Shown here: positions 46,621 through 58,576 of the stretch, one piece after another
Layout of the letters: every line of letters starts with the position of its first letter
Numbering within the stretch: position 1 is the stretch's first letter
DNA from: Rhynchonema sp. JSB1_4
Taxonomy: Eukaryota; Nematoda; Chromadorea; Monhysterida; Xyalidae
Direction: 5' to 3'
DNA: 64,000 nt
Assembly (NCBI GenBank): GCA_030248065.1
Contig: JASAMV010009277.1
Coordinates: forward strand, 1 to 64,000
The notes under the pieces: generated by a model
What the model saw: the letters and a program-made list of their open reading frames with translations, nothing else
Database searches by the model: none
Told to the model about the DNA's origin: nothing
Made by a program: the position numbers and the translations under genes

Positions 46621-47176
46621 GATTTTTCTTCTGCTTCTTCTTTTTTCTTTAGTTCGTAATTTTTCGTTTCTCATGAGTTTTCATGTTCCTATCAAGGTTT
46701 CTTTGAGTTAATCTTGTAATGAGAAGCAATCGCTCAGTAATCTGCTTATATGGGTGCTTGTTCGCTGTACTTTATGAGCAAGAAGATATCCATGATACTT
46801 CATGGTTAGCGTTTACGCGGACGCGTAAGTATCCAAGTTGTCGTTTGGAATACGACACGTGAGGGACACGTGAAGTCAAGGGACATAAGTAGACCGGTAC
46901 TGTGATTGGTCGGTCGGATGCAATCCGGAAAGCACTATGCGTGCAGGCGAGTCAACCTGCGTAAATGAGCAGTTCGGTTGATGTTCTCTTGCGTGACTGT
47001 GTTGTATGAACGTTCGTTATTACGTGGTTAGCGATCGTTCGAGTGAGGGATTAAGTCTCTCCGTTTTGCGTGTGTCGTATGGTAAATTTGCATACTTTGC
47101 GTACAGTAACTTTTCTTGTTTTTATAATCCATACCTTATGTGTGTGATGTATCCTTAGACACTACGTCCCAAAACC

Positions 47177-47282
47177 TATATAAACAATCTTCACCTTTAG
47201 TAGTTACTGAAAAAGTCTTATCCGCCTTCAACCACAGTTGACCTACTATTGGAAAAAGGTTGTTCGTCTCCAGGCCAATAAA
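47177..47282 (+). promoter_or_regulatory. TATA box and AATAAA of the putative LTR
   Basis: TATATAAA (47177-47184) is followed 93 bases later by AATAAA (47277-47282), the spacing of a U3-R region. Functional status unknown. Confidence 0.4.
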
Positions 47283-47518
47283 TCATCGACGCTTGATTGA
47301 TTCGCTCGTTGGTTGAGGTCTGTGAGTTCCTCCTATTGCATGTCATATATATTTATGTACCTAACCTAACCTGACTGGGACTTCCAGCTTTTGCAGATTT
47401 TCTAGATCAGGTACCGGGGAAGCTTGATTGATTCGCACCTCGGTTACTAATCCAGTCGACAAGCTTGATTGATTCGCGCGTCGACTCATCGGTGTGGCTT
47501 GATTGATTCGCAGCACCG

Positions 47519-49303
47519 ATGCATTCTTCAAGTGGCGAGTCCATTCGTCGCGAACCAATGCCGGACGACAATTCCCGTTCGGACAAGGCAATGCCGGATG
47601 CCAGTTTCCGGACGAGAACCGCCGATGACCGCAGCAGTCCGCCGAGGCAGAGAGAACAGACAGGCGGATGGACAGGTCAGTCGGGCGAGGCAGTGAATCA
47701 TCCACACATCGGTCACGGAGGGACCGAAGGAATGGTGTGGGATGAGGAGAGTGATATTTCGTTTATTGAGAGTAACACTTTTGGGTGTTTGGAACGAACC
47801 GACGGTCAGTCGAAGGACCAGAAGTCGGGTGTGAAAGTCGACCAGTGGAACGGTCGCAGCGAGAAAGTCGGTCAGCGTGAAGGCCGCAGTGACAAAGTCG
47901 GTCGAAGGGAAGGCCGCTGCAGTACGAAAGTCGGTCAGTCAGGAGACCGCAGTTGTGGTCAATTGGACCAGTTAGACGAAGAGGTGTACCGACCGGACAC
48001 GAAAGCTGGACAGGCGCAGGCAGCGCAGGAGTTCCATGCTGAGTTCCGGCGGCCGAGTTTGTTGACCGCTAGCCAGGCGCAAAGGGCGGACGAGCTCTTC
48101 GAGGAATGGCTGAGCGAGATACGGGCGCGCAAGGCGCAGGAGACCCGTGCGGAGAAGGGACAAGAAGTCCACGTGCAGGATGGGCAGGAAGCCCATGTAC
48201 AGGAAGGGCAGGAGTGGCTGGAAGAGGAAAGGGCGCGGTAGGCGCATGAGATTCGTGTGACAAAAGAGCAGGGAGGAAAAGGGCAGGAAACCGAACGAGA
48301 GTCGAAAGGGCAGGAGTTCGGACGAGCGCAGCCGGCGCGACAGGCCCGTTATGTGAGTTCGGATACGGATTCCGGACGTACGCGCGTTCGTGAGAGATAC
48401 CAGTCCGAGTCAGAGTCAATCAGGGAGAATGTGATTGATCTGTACACGTTGGAGGAGCTTGATGAGTACCAGATACGTGAGGCATCGTGGCAAGAGGATT
48501 GGTTGAATGCACCCAAGTTCGCTGAACCTTGGCGGTTGCATGAAGAAGTGGTTAACATTGTGTTCACCACGCATCGATACAGTAACCATCTGTTGAAATG
48601 GTTGTATGTAGAAGAGCTACCCCATGATCGATTGCTTGCTGCCAGAATTTCGGAGTATTTGAATGTGAACTCGTTGACGTATGAACCCTGGTGCGAGTTT
48701 GATGACCGGTTCTCATCCGAGGCTCGCGGATTGTTTGAGATTGAGCAAGCACGGTCGCCGAGATCCGCCAAGACGCGTCAATTGCTTGACAAGTGGGGCG
48801 AGATACTCGATAACCGAGTGCCGATACGAGTGCTACCATATGGAGACCGCCACAGTCCGGGCATGCCACTGCAAGAGGGTTCCGAACCCGTGACTTGTGG
48901 ATTGTACAACGATATGTGTCGGAATAAGGACCCGATGTTGTCCATGCCGAATGTGCTTGAGAATGCGCTCAGAGAACGCACACGGTATTTCGACCTACCC
49001 GAACTGGACTACCCAGTGCAGTCGCACACAGTCAGTGTGTCGATGCGTATAGTGCCAGTCGGAAAGACGCGATCCCTGTGGCATGATGCCTCAGTTGAAG
49101 AATGTATGAACAGCCAACAGGATGAAGCAGGCTGTGGCACGCCTGAAAGTGCTACTGGAGGTCCCAACCAAACTGAACAGAAGCGTGAGTACGACGTACT
49201 GTACGAACCGATCGAGAAGTATGTATACTTCGAACCGGAGGGAGAGTTGAGGATGGCTGACTACAATCTCCGATTGGGTCATTTCGAAGGGGCCCGTCGA
49301 TAA
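47519..49303 (+). CDS. Gag-like or unknown ORF with one in-frame TAG
   Basis: The frame has 594 codons and a single internal stop, TAG at 48239-48241 (context CGG TAG GCG). The first 240 codons are hydrophilic and contain ~10-residue repeats (KVGQREGRSD type) and Gln/Glu-rich KGQE repeats that continue past the stop. The second part is more globular (ESIRENVIDLYTLEELDEY, LHEEVVNIVFTTHRYSNHLL) and ends near LRLGHFEGARR. No CCHC knuckle or catalytic motif is seen. The length, charged N-terminus, lack of introns and position after an LTR-like region suggest Gag. The TAG may be a readthrough site or one point mutation. Confidence 0.45.
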
Positions 49304-49619
49304 TGTCTATTCCGGTGGAACTCGTTCTGTCGTCTAGACCCGACGGAAGGATAGTAACAGCTGTTACGCGTGGTGGTTCTTTGAACACCGAACAGCACGG
49401 AACCCCCACCACTTATGTTACAAAAATGAACCATTCTTATCGCATTAGTGGACAGCGTCAAGCGCAAAAGCACGCGCATATTCTCCGAACAGCCGACCGT
49501 CGTGATAAACGTGGATTTCCTCATTCTTTTAGCTTGACACAGAGTTCGATCTCTCTCCTGAAGTTTGGTTGAGACATTTTCGCCAGTTGTTTTCCTGTAA
49601 TTCACGCAGCATGAGTCCA

Positions 49620-49870
49620 GCATAACACTATTTTACACGAGCAAATCAAGGTACATAAACTTCAGCACTGTCGCGCTCGAACTCGCCTTTCTTCACGGGC
49701 AGTAATTAAATCCGACAGCGGCTTTCGCCAGCAACGCTTCATCGAATTAAGACAACCGCATTAGAATTTAGTTTCCAGTCAGAGCCTTTACAGCCCTGAA
49801 CTCTAGCGCTAATTGGAAGCTTTTGGTCAGGCTACAGGGCACAAGACGTTCAGACAGTGCAAAGGTAAAG
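49620..49870. repeat. Segmental duplication, second copy, middle part
   Basis: It matches 41385-41640 at high identity (GCAGTAATTAAATCCGACAG). It is cut on the left by the retroelement-like unit and on the right by element G. Confidence 0.75.
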
Positions 49871-51972
49871 GTCGGTAGTGAAAGTGCAAATTTCTGGTTG
49901 CAACTCGGAGGCAGTTGTTCTTAAAAAAGATTTTTTTATTAAACAAATCGTTCCAAAAGTTGAAAATTTTTTTTATTATTTCAAAAGTCTAAAATTTCTC
50001 TATGTTTTTGCTCTAAAGGGGCTATTTGTACTTTGCTTATTTTTACATGTACATCGTGAACCTGTGATTTCAATTCACGTTTGATTTTCATGTTTTTCTA
50101 ACAGGATTTGCCACATTGCCTGCGGGCGTTTGCATTCACCTGGCAGTGGAGGTGCAAAAACTCAAATAAAAAACAAATAAGAAATTTGTTGCATAAAAAT
50201 TGCTACTATTGACATCAACTGACCCTACCATGGGTGTATTGGGTCCCATAATCGTTGTTTTGTGGCATCTAGACATGGTGCACACGCTCACAGGGCCTCT
50301 CATATGGCTACACACGTACATGTGACTGGGTGGGCATTTATTTATCCATGCTCCAGACCCGAAAGGAGTGATTCGATGTGATATTAGCTCTAATTTTTCA
50401 CTATGTGCAGCTTATTTGTATTGGTCGTGTATCTAGACGCAATAATTTCACCCAAAATTCCAATCCCGAACATCAGAAAGCCATGCCATCACACCCGCAC
50501 CACCTGGGGAAGGGTACGGGTGGGTACCTGACAATTGTTGGTACTTATCGACCATTGGATAGCGCAGTTTTCGCATCACCTGTGCTTTATGTGCACTTAG
50601 AACACATTATGTAACTAAAACACCCCTATTTTGCACTTGAGCTCTCATTTTTACCGTGTTGGGCTGATTTTGACCGGAATAAAAAAATTAAGTAATTTTT
50701 TTAAGAGCCTGGCTACGATAGGACCTTCAGCCCTTGGTACAACACCGGCCAGAAAAAATCTAACCCCCCTTTTTTATGTTATGGTTTGATTACACTAACA
50801 TTCATTAAGAAAAAACTCCAACACGACCCCCGGCGCAACCCTCTATATTTCGTGGTATATGCCCAAATAGGTGGTCAGGTCGCACATTTTGCAATTTGCC
50901 CATTTTTTCGGACTTCTGTCTCATAAGTCAGCCGTGTTTGCAGGTGTGCTAAAATGCTTTTGCACATGTAATTGGCCGATATTTGAGTCCGTAACGCCAT
51001 GTAACACTCTGTTCCGTAGTGCTCCATGATCATGATATGGCTCCAAATAAGCGCCGAAAATGGTGCATAAAGTGACCGGATAAATCGCTATATATAAAAA
51101 ATCGCACGTAAAGTTTTTCAACGCGACCTACCCAGTCCTTTTCTACGTAGAAAGTGCTAGTTAGAACCACTTCCGACCTTCTGTATTTATCATTAGAAAA
51201 AAAGATATGATCAAAAATTTGAAAAAATCGACCAAAAAACAGCATTTTTTGACAAAATTTTCAACTGTACCAACTGCTGCTCTCTAATGCAAGGCCGTAT
51301 AATCCTGAAACTTTGTTGACATATACACATGACGATTGCGCATTGTGTGGTGTACAACACTAGGCACCACCTAAACACAAGCGACCATCATGAAGCGCAA
51401 CCTTGCACCCGCTTTTCTTGACTGTTAAAACTTCAATACCCCCAGCCGAAAATTGGTCGCCCGCAATAATCTTGTAATGATAGCCGATCGCAACCAAATG
51501 TTTTGTGCAATTATTTTGAACTTTCATGTGCTGTAAACGCACAACAGTTCGACCGTATGTCTTAACACTGCGGCGCACTAAGCTGAAAAGGAGCCGCGGT
51601 CAGGTGCAAGCCCGCGCTTACGAACGCACCACTGCGGATCCATGCGCGCGCGTGTGTGTCGTGTTGCAATGGTTGATATATGTGCTATATGGTTTTTATA
51701 CACGCTCATTTCATTTATGATATTCAAAATATAAAAAAATGCTAGAAGTCGCACAAAATGGCTTCTTTTATACATTTTTTTACATTTATATGTATTCGAT
51801 AAGTGTTATGGTTCAGGTGTATCCCAAGCCGAACGGTTTTTTTGCTTGCAATGATGTTTTTACCAACATCCAACATATTGATTTCGATTGTTGTAACGAA
51901 AACAAAAGTTCTGGAAGAGCGTTGTGGTTCTACAAACTTGTAAACTCTGAACCGCCACTCCAAACATATGCT

Positions 51973-52048
51973 GTAAGGACTCGAACCTCCGACCTCCCAG
52001 CCATCAGGCCTGGACAGTCAGTTGCTCTACCAACTGCGCTACGGGAAC
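51973..52048 (-). tRNA. tRNA-like sequence in the left arm, acceptor end lost
   Basis: The A box TAGC(G)CAGTTGGTAGAGC and B box GGTTCGAGTCC are present, but the 3' acceptor strand is altered (CTTACAGC instead of CTTCCGGGAGC). Probably a pseudogene derived from, or related to, the sequence at 22.0 kb. Confidence 0.45.
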
Positions 52049-52364
52049 GCGGTGTGGCTGTGGCTCAAAGTTGCACTTATATCCATGCAACTGTGCAGTC
52101 ACACACTGCAACACTCGCCACGGTGTTACACATTGCGCAGGATAGCAGATTTCCAGTCTACCAATTACACTTGAATACGGTGATTCCTCGTTTTAGAAAA
52201 CCCGCGCTTTCCCCAATCTTTGCCAACTTTAAGTAATCCTTAACCTACTCCTAGCTACTTTTAGGACTACCCTATACATATTTGATCGACAAGGTACACT
52301 TTGTTATCCTAAAGCGCTGGTGTTCATGCACTCAGCTGGTGTTCATGCGTGCGTTTCTCTTTTT

Positions 52365-52461
52365 TTCGTTACCGAAATTACGTGGAACAGGAACATCATT
52401 GGATCCGCACAAGCCAACGTAAAAAAAGTGGTCTCATGAGCTCGTGGTTGGACTATACGCG
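52365..52461. mobile_element. Family C MITE fragment
   Basis: One end only: ..ATTACGTGGAACAGGAACAT through GAGCTCGTGGTTGGACTATA, inverse of the left end of the copy at 19.5 kb. It lies in the foldback spacer. Confidence 0.65.
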
Positions 52462-52505
52462 CACAGTGCGCGTGCAGACGGCTTCACAAACCGTTGCAGC
52501 CAGTG

Positions 52506-53527
52506 TATAGGCAACCTGCCAGCTCATGGCACTCGCAGATGCCGTCACTGCCGTCAACATTACTGCCGTCAATGCATGCTCTCTGCAGTTATCATCGTTT
52601 GAAACATTCCAAATTTTGCAACAGTGCAGAAAAGCAGGGTTGTTTCAAAAAAAAAAAGTGGTCAATTAAAAAATTTTTTTTTTAAAAAAAAAATTTTTTT
52701 TTTTGAAACTCAGATTTTGCTTTTTTTTTTTAATAAAAAAAAGTTGCCCAAAATGGGCTAAAATGTCCAAAAATGGCCTTTTTCGAGGCAAAAAATTGGC
52801 ACCTTTTTTCTGTGGACGAGACAATTTTTCCAAAATCGCGCCTGCGGCGCCCTGTATTGTCCCCAAATCCGTACAGGGATGCGCGGGGCTGGTCTTTTAT
52901 AGTGATGTGGCACCGATAATGTACTACTACATGCTACTACACATGTATATATGCAGGTCTGGTGCAAAACCGGGCGCGCAAAGTCGATCTGACGCGCAAG
53001 ATTTGGGCTGTAATCGATATTTTGATGGTCGTATCTCAGATATACGGCATTAGATGCATTAAAATACGTTGTACGGCATGCTACAATACATCAGAGTAAC
53101 ATCGTTAGTGAACATCAACCTCAGACTGGTCGGAGACCATGGAATCTGCACAATACTACCGGGTGTCACCACACAAGTTCGGTCTGAGGCGAAAATTTTT
53201 CAATTTTTGAAAAATATGTTGTATCGATTTCATTTATCCTGAAACGTCGTTTGCAACACTTTTTCTAATAAAAAAAATTTTCGTCAAAAAAAAAATCAAA
53301 AAAAAAATTTTTTTTTTAAAAAAAAAAAGCTCGTTAATAAAAAAATTTTTTTTTTCAACCCTGCAGAAAAGTGTTATGGCAAGCAGCAAATGAAAACCGG
53401 ATAAATTAAAATGCGGTCATCAACGTATGACACTCGCTCAAAGTGTACATTTTGTTTAGAAAATGGCGTGTGCTGCCGCATGCGCTGAGTGTATAAAAAG
53501 TGCCATGAGCCGATGGACTGGCCATAC
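52506..53527. mobile_element. MITE family E, interrupted copy
   Basis: It is homologous in reverse to 59509-59791: TATAGGCAACCTGCCAGCTC at one end and AAAGTGCCATGAGCCGATGG at the other. The hAT-2 element is inserted inside it. Confidence 0.7.
52635..53363. mobile_element. hAT-like element hAT-2, exact 8-bp duplication
   Basis: The ends CAGGGTTG and CAACCCTG are flanked by CAGAAAAG (52627-52634, 53364-53371). The empty site is visible in the family E copy at ~59.66 kb (inverse reads GTGCACAAAAGTGTTATG). Confidence 0.9.
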
Positions 53528-53729
53528 ACAACAAAGCTTGCCAGCTGAAACATTACTGTGTTGTCGCTGTGCCGGCTGTGTGTTGTCGTTGTGTTGTGCG
53601 CTGTGGAATGGCTGCCTTGCGCATGTTGTGGTAAACATTGTGTGAGCTGTGTAGGGTTTTGAAAACTGGGGAGCACAAACAAAAAACTTGATAATTAGAG
53701 AGGATTCTTATTTGTAATTGACAACTTAT

Positions 53730-54108
53730 TTCATTGACCCCAGATGCTTAAAATTATACGAGTAGAAAATCCTAACAAAAAATGGCCAGGTTTCTGAAAC
53801 CTTTTATTTTTTATTCAACAATGCGGACGTTTCAATAGCTATTGTGCATTGCGGTTTTCGGCACACTGTTGGAGGTTGCTGTCACTCTAGTGTCAAACTT
53901 TGAAACAGCCTATTCGTGTCACAGCAGCATTTCAAATTTTTTCGTTTTTTTTTCATCAGGGGCAAACTTCAACGTGGCCGTGAAACATCAGGAAGCAACC
54001 AATCGGCTCGCCAGATTTGGGTCGAGTAACACGATGTCCAAACTTTGTTTTTATGCGCTACCCCCCAAGATCAAGCGCGGTCGAAGGGTTGTTAACCAGC
54101 AGCTTTAA
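53730..54108. mobile_element. Solo arm of the TTAA foldback family
   Basis: It matches the right arm of 42044-43114 (GTGAAACATCAGGAAGCAAC, GGGTTGTTAACCAGCAGC) and ends at TTAA (54104-54107), abutting the right arm of foldback F. Confidence 0.65.
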
Positions 54109-54328
54109 AGTTGGCAAAAATTGGGGAAAGCGCGGGCTTTCTAAAACGAAGAATCACCGTATTCAAGTGTAATTTGTAGACTGGAAATCTGCTATCCTGC
54201 GCAATGTGTAGCACTGTGGCGAGTGTTGCAGTGTGTGACTGCACAGTTGCATGGATATAAGTGCAACTTTGAGCCACAGCCACACCGCGTTCCCGTAGCT
54301 CAGTTGGTAGAGCAACTGACTGTCCAGG

Positions 54329-54840
54329 GAGCACTTTCTATTTGTTACAAATTGTAAGTTCTTACAAAAAAACGCTACAATTTGTACCCAGGTACAAAAG
54401 TCACTTCACGCAGTTACAATTGTGAGTGATACAATTGTAACAAGTTACAATTGTAACTGGGTACAATTGTATCCAGCTACAAAAGAAAATTTTGTAACTC
54501 GCATTGTAAGAAAGAGAAAAATTGTAGCTGGGTGCACACCGGTGGGACCGTCCTAACTCGACACAATTTAATTGTTTATCCATTATTTGACCGGGCCCGA
54601 TTTTTTAAATAATGTTTGTCATCTCTAGAAGCAATTTATTGGAAACTAGTTTTATCAAACATGCGTTTTCATGATTGCCTAAGCGAAAAAAATCGTGCCA
54701 TCGAAACATTTTCAGCTCTATTGTATCCAGCTACAAAAATTGTAACTGGATACAAAATTATTGTGGAAAGTGGATTTACAATTGCTTGTAACTTTTGGCT
54801 ACAATTTGTAAGTTTTTATTGTATGAAATAGAAACTGCTC
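54329..54840. mobile_element. 512-bp element inserted in the right-arm tRNA-like sequence
   Basis: The ends GAGCAC-TTTCTATTT and AAATAGAAACTGCTC are inverted. The flanks are CCAGG (54324-54328, 54841-54845). The left arm retains the uninterrupted site GTCCAGGCCTG. The interior is repeats of TTACAATTGTAAC and TGGGTACAA type. Five-base duplications exclude the hAT, Harbinger and TA families present here. Confidence 0.75.
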
Positions 54841-56188
54841 CCAGGCCTGATGGCTGGGAGGTCGGGGGTTCGAGTCCTTACAGCATATGTTTGGAGTGGC
54901 GGTTCAGAGTTTACAAGTTTGTAGAACCACAACGCTCTTCCAGAACTTTTGTTTTCGTTACAACAATCGAAATCAATATGTTGGATGTTGGTAAAAAAAA
55001 CATCATTGCAAGCAAAAAACCGTTCGGCTTGGGATACACCTGAACCATAACACTTATCGAATACATATGAATGTAAAAAAATGTATAAAAGAAGCCATTT
55101 TGTGCAACTTCTAGCATTTTTTTATATTTTGACTATCATAAATGAAATGAGCGTGTATAAAAACTATATAGCACATATATCAACCATTGCAACTCGACAC
55201 ACACGCGCGCGCATGGATCCGCTGTGGTGCGTTCGTAAGCGCGGGCTTGCACCTGACCGCGGCTCCTTTTCAGCTTAGTGCGCCGCAGTGTTAAGACATA
55301 CGGTCGAACTGTTGTGCGTTTACAGCACATGAATGTTCAAAGTAATTGCACAAAACATTTGGTTGCGATCGGCTATCATTACAAGATTATTGCGGGCGAC
55401 CAATTTTCGGCTGGGGGTATTGAAGTTTTAACAGTCAAGAAAAGCGGGTGCAAGGTTGCGCTTCATGATGGTCGCTTGTGTTTAGGTGGTGCCTAGTGTT
55501 GTACACCACACAATGCGCAATCGTCATGTGTATATGTCAACAAAGTTTCAGGATTATACGGCCTTGCATTAGAGAGCAGCAGTTGGTACAGTTGAAAATT
55601 TTGTCAAAAAATGCTGTTTTTTGGTCGATTTTTTCAAATTTTTGATCATATCTTTTTTTCTAATGATAAATACAGAAGGTCGGAAGTGGTTCTAACTAGC
55701 ACTTTCTACGTAGAAAAGGACTGGGTAGGTCGCGTTGAAAAACTTTACGTGCGATTTTTTATATATAGCGATTTATCCTGTCACTTTATGCACCATTTTC
55801 GGCGCTTATTTGGAGCCATATCATGATCATGGAGCACTACGGAAAAGAGTGTTACATGGCGTTACGGACTCAAATATCGGCCAATTACATGTGCAAAAGC
55901 ATTTTAGCACACCTACAAACACGGCTGACTTATGAGACAAAAGTCCGAAAATGGGCAAATTGCAAAATGTGCGACTTGACCACCTACTGTATTTGGGCAT
56001 ATACCACGAAATATACATAGAGGGTTGCGCCGGGGGTCGTGTTGGAGTTTTTTCTTAATGAATGTTAGTGTAATCCAACCATAACATAAAAAGGGGGGTT
56101 AGAATTTTTCTGGCCCAGACCTGAAGATTCTATCGTGGCCAGATTCTTAAACAGGGGCTCGAATAAAAATTGTTTCTATTAACCACTG

Positions 56189-56394
56189 CCTGGAGGGCCG
56201 TCTCACCTCCAGTACAACACTCCAAAACAGGTCTGCTGATCGACAGCGAGACTTTCTCTCTCATCTTCAACTCAATAGTCAAATCGATGTTACAACCGGT
56301 CTACAATAGTCGATTGACGCGAACGCAGCGAATTTTTTTTAAATATTCTGGACTCTCGATATTTTAGCATATCATAAGAGTGGGAACGCAGCGA
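56189..56394. other. Unique DNA between two large insertions
   Basis: It carries a possible reading frame (LIDSETFSLIFNSIVKSML) without recognisable identity. It probably belongs to the pre-insertion locus shared with 59372-59508. Confidence 0.25.
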
Positions 56395-56529
56395 CAGGGT
56401 TGGAAAAAAATTTTTTTAAACAAGGTTTTAAAAATTTTTTTTAAAGTCTCAAATTCGGGGAAATTTTCACAAATTTGCCTAAAAACGCGCAAAATCGCAA
56501 AATTTTTTGTGGAGCGGCAAGTTCAATCA

Positions 56530-56660
56530 GACTGTTTTTGTGGAGCGCCATGTTTGTTTGCGGAGCGCCATGTTTTTTGTGGAGCGCCATGTTTGTTTGC
56601 GGAGCGCCATGTTTTTTGTGGAGCGCCATGTTTTTTTGTGGAGCGCCATGCTTTCCGCGC
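56530..56660 (+). repeat. Minisatellite, short block
   Basis: About six units of GGAGCGCCATGTTTTTTGT (19-21 bp, poly-T length variable, GTGGAGC alternating with GCGGAGC), in the orientation opposite to the long block. Confidence 0.9.
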
Positions 56661-56985
56661 CAACGCAAGTTAACAGGGGAGCGCCAAGTTCAGAGAGGCG
56701 CGTCAAGTTTGAGAGTAGCGCCGAGAGGAGCTCCAAGTTTAAGGAGGAGCTTCAAGTTCATTCTCTGGTGTGGAGCGCGAAGTTTTATTACCTACAGAGA
56801 CTACATGTGCTTGCCAAAACATGCGTGGAGCCCCAAATTTAACCAAAAGTTACTGTCGGCAACACGAGAGGCGCCCGACGTGCGCTCGACCACACCAGTG
56901 GAGCGCCATGTTCGCAATTACATAACTCGCTTAAAAAGGCTCCTTTTGGCATATTAAAATTAGTTCTGGAACCGACTGGTTCATA

Positions 56986-57294
56986 TAGTCTGTTGATTAT
57001 ATTTCGACATAGTGTATAAGCCCCATTCAGCGATGTTTGGAGCGGGCTGGGTCGACGCCATTCTAAATGAATGTTTCAGGCATTGCCAACTCATTCGCAG
57101 AGCCATTGAACAATGTTGGTGCTGTGCGATGACAGGCCACGTGTTTTTGCGCCACGCGGCAAGCAATGTTCAATCGGTCTTTTGCCTGAGTTAGCAATGC
57201 TTGAAACATTCATTTAGAATGGCGTCGACCCAGCCCGCTCCAAACATCGCTGAATGGGGCTTATACACTATGTCGAAATATAATCAACAGACTA
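56986..57294. mobile_element. Nested palindromic MITE with TA duplication
   Basis: The ends TAGTCTGTTGATTATATTTC and inverse, flanked by TA. The duplicated unit at ~57830 lacks it (TGGTTCATGTGTGCC against TGGTTCATA..TACGTGC). The arms carry GAATGTTTCAGGCATT. Confidence 0.85.
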
Positions 57295-58576
57295 TACGTG
57301 CTTCGTATTTTCCAACTAAATGGTATCGCGATGTCATTCCATCGCCAATACGGGAACCCAAAAAGTGACCCTGTCGAGCGGTGGACACCGACGACCGGGT
57401 CACCTTTGGAGGTCCACCCCTTATATATACGCAACTTGCGAAACATTTTTTACTGTCACTATGCTTGAGGGATGAATAAAACATTTCGACTGAGCGATTG
57501 TATGTGAGAATACGGGCTGAATTTGGTCGTAACAGTCAACAGCAGGGATGTGGGAGGAGCGCGACGTGCACAAAAACTGTCGGTGGAGCCTCATGTGCAC
57601 AGCGTAACGCAGTTTGGCCAGAAGCATGGGCTTTGGCGCATTACCCTAGTATTGTGTCACCGCGAGTTTGTCCAGTGGAGCCCAAAGTTTGACCAAAAGT
57701 TGCTGTCGGCAACACGAGAGGCGCCCGACGTGCGCTCGACCACACCAGTGGAGCGCCATGTTCGCAATTACATAACTCGCTTAAAAAGGCTCCTTTTGGC
57801 ATTTTAAAATCAGTTCTGGAACCGACTGGTTCATGTGTGCCTTGTAGTTTCATGCTAAAAGGTATCCCAATGCCACTGCATCGCCAATACAGGAACCCAA
57901 AAAGTGACCCGATCGACCGGTGGACACCAATGACCGGGTCACCTTTGGATGACCACCCCCTATATATACGCAAATGGCGAAACATTTTTGAGTGATGTTG
58001 TCATTGTATGAATGAATAAAAAACCGCAATTGAGCGATTACGTGACAGAATACCGACTGTATCCTGTCGCACCCGTCAACAGCAGTAATGTGGGAGGAGC
58101 CTCATGTGCGCAAACATTGTGGGTGGAGCCTGATGTGCACAGCGTCGTAGTTTGACCATAATTTCGTCCTTCCACGTATTACCCTGGTATTGAGTCAACG
58201 TGAGTCCAGTGGCGTCCCGAACTTAAGCAGAACCTGATGTGGTTATCGTTCAATATGCGCTCGTTTGCGAGAATATGCCAAAAGGAGCCTTTTTAAGCGA
58301 GTTATGTAATTGCGAACATGGCGCTCCACTGGTGTGGTCGAGCGCACGTCGGGCGCCTCTCGTGTTGCCGACAGTAACTTTTGGTTAAATTTGGGGCTCC
58401 ACGCATGTTTTGGCAAGTACATGTAGTCTCTGTAGGTAATAAAACTTCGCGCTCCACACCAGGGAACGAACATGAAGCTCCTCCTTAAACTTGGAGCTCC
58501 TCTCGACGCTACTCTCAAACTTGACGCGCCTCTCTGAACTTGGCGCTCCCCTGTTAACTTGCGTTGGCGCGGAAAG

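Larger units (their letters stand above)
46640..49615 (+). mobile_element. Retroelement-like insertion with Gag-like ORF
   Basis: It interrupts the duplicated segment between 46620 and 49620. The left ~700 bp has LTR-like order: TATATAAA at 47177 and AATAAA at 47277, ending near 47340. A 15-mer GCTTGATTGATTCGC then occurs four times (47288, 47423, 47462, 47499) around the start of a long ORF. No reverse transcriptase, integrase or matching right LTR is present, so it would be truncated or non-autonomous. The base composition is richer in G+C than its surroundings. Class uncertain. Confidence 0.45.
50700..56152. mobile_element. Large foldback element, family F
   Basis: The left arm 50700-52232 (1533 bp) is inverted at 54110-56152 (1531 bp after subtracting a 512-bp insertion). 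The outer ends are TTAAGAGCCTGGC(T)ACGATAG and inverse. The inner ends carry a tRNA-like sequence. The arms are nearly identical; the frames in them (e.g. GDQFSAGGIEVLTVKK) are repeated on both sides with two changes in 72 codons. No transposase. The 1.9-kb spacer is other elements. Another terminus of the family is at 1-221. Confidence 0.8.
49912..56188. mobile_element. hAT-like element G, copy 2, split by a foldback
   Basis: The left part 49912-50699 matches 22300-22998. The right terminus (TTTCTATTAACCACTG) lies at ~56165-56188. The outer flanks CTCGGAGG and CCTGGAGG match at 6 of 8 positions. The foldback at 50700-56152 is inserted between them. Confidence 0.7.

Noticed and set aside
47519..49303. 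Two separate genes divided at the TAG
   Set aside because: Both parts are in the same frame and the same repeats continue across the stop, so one ORF with one stop is simpler.
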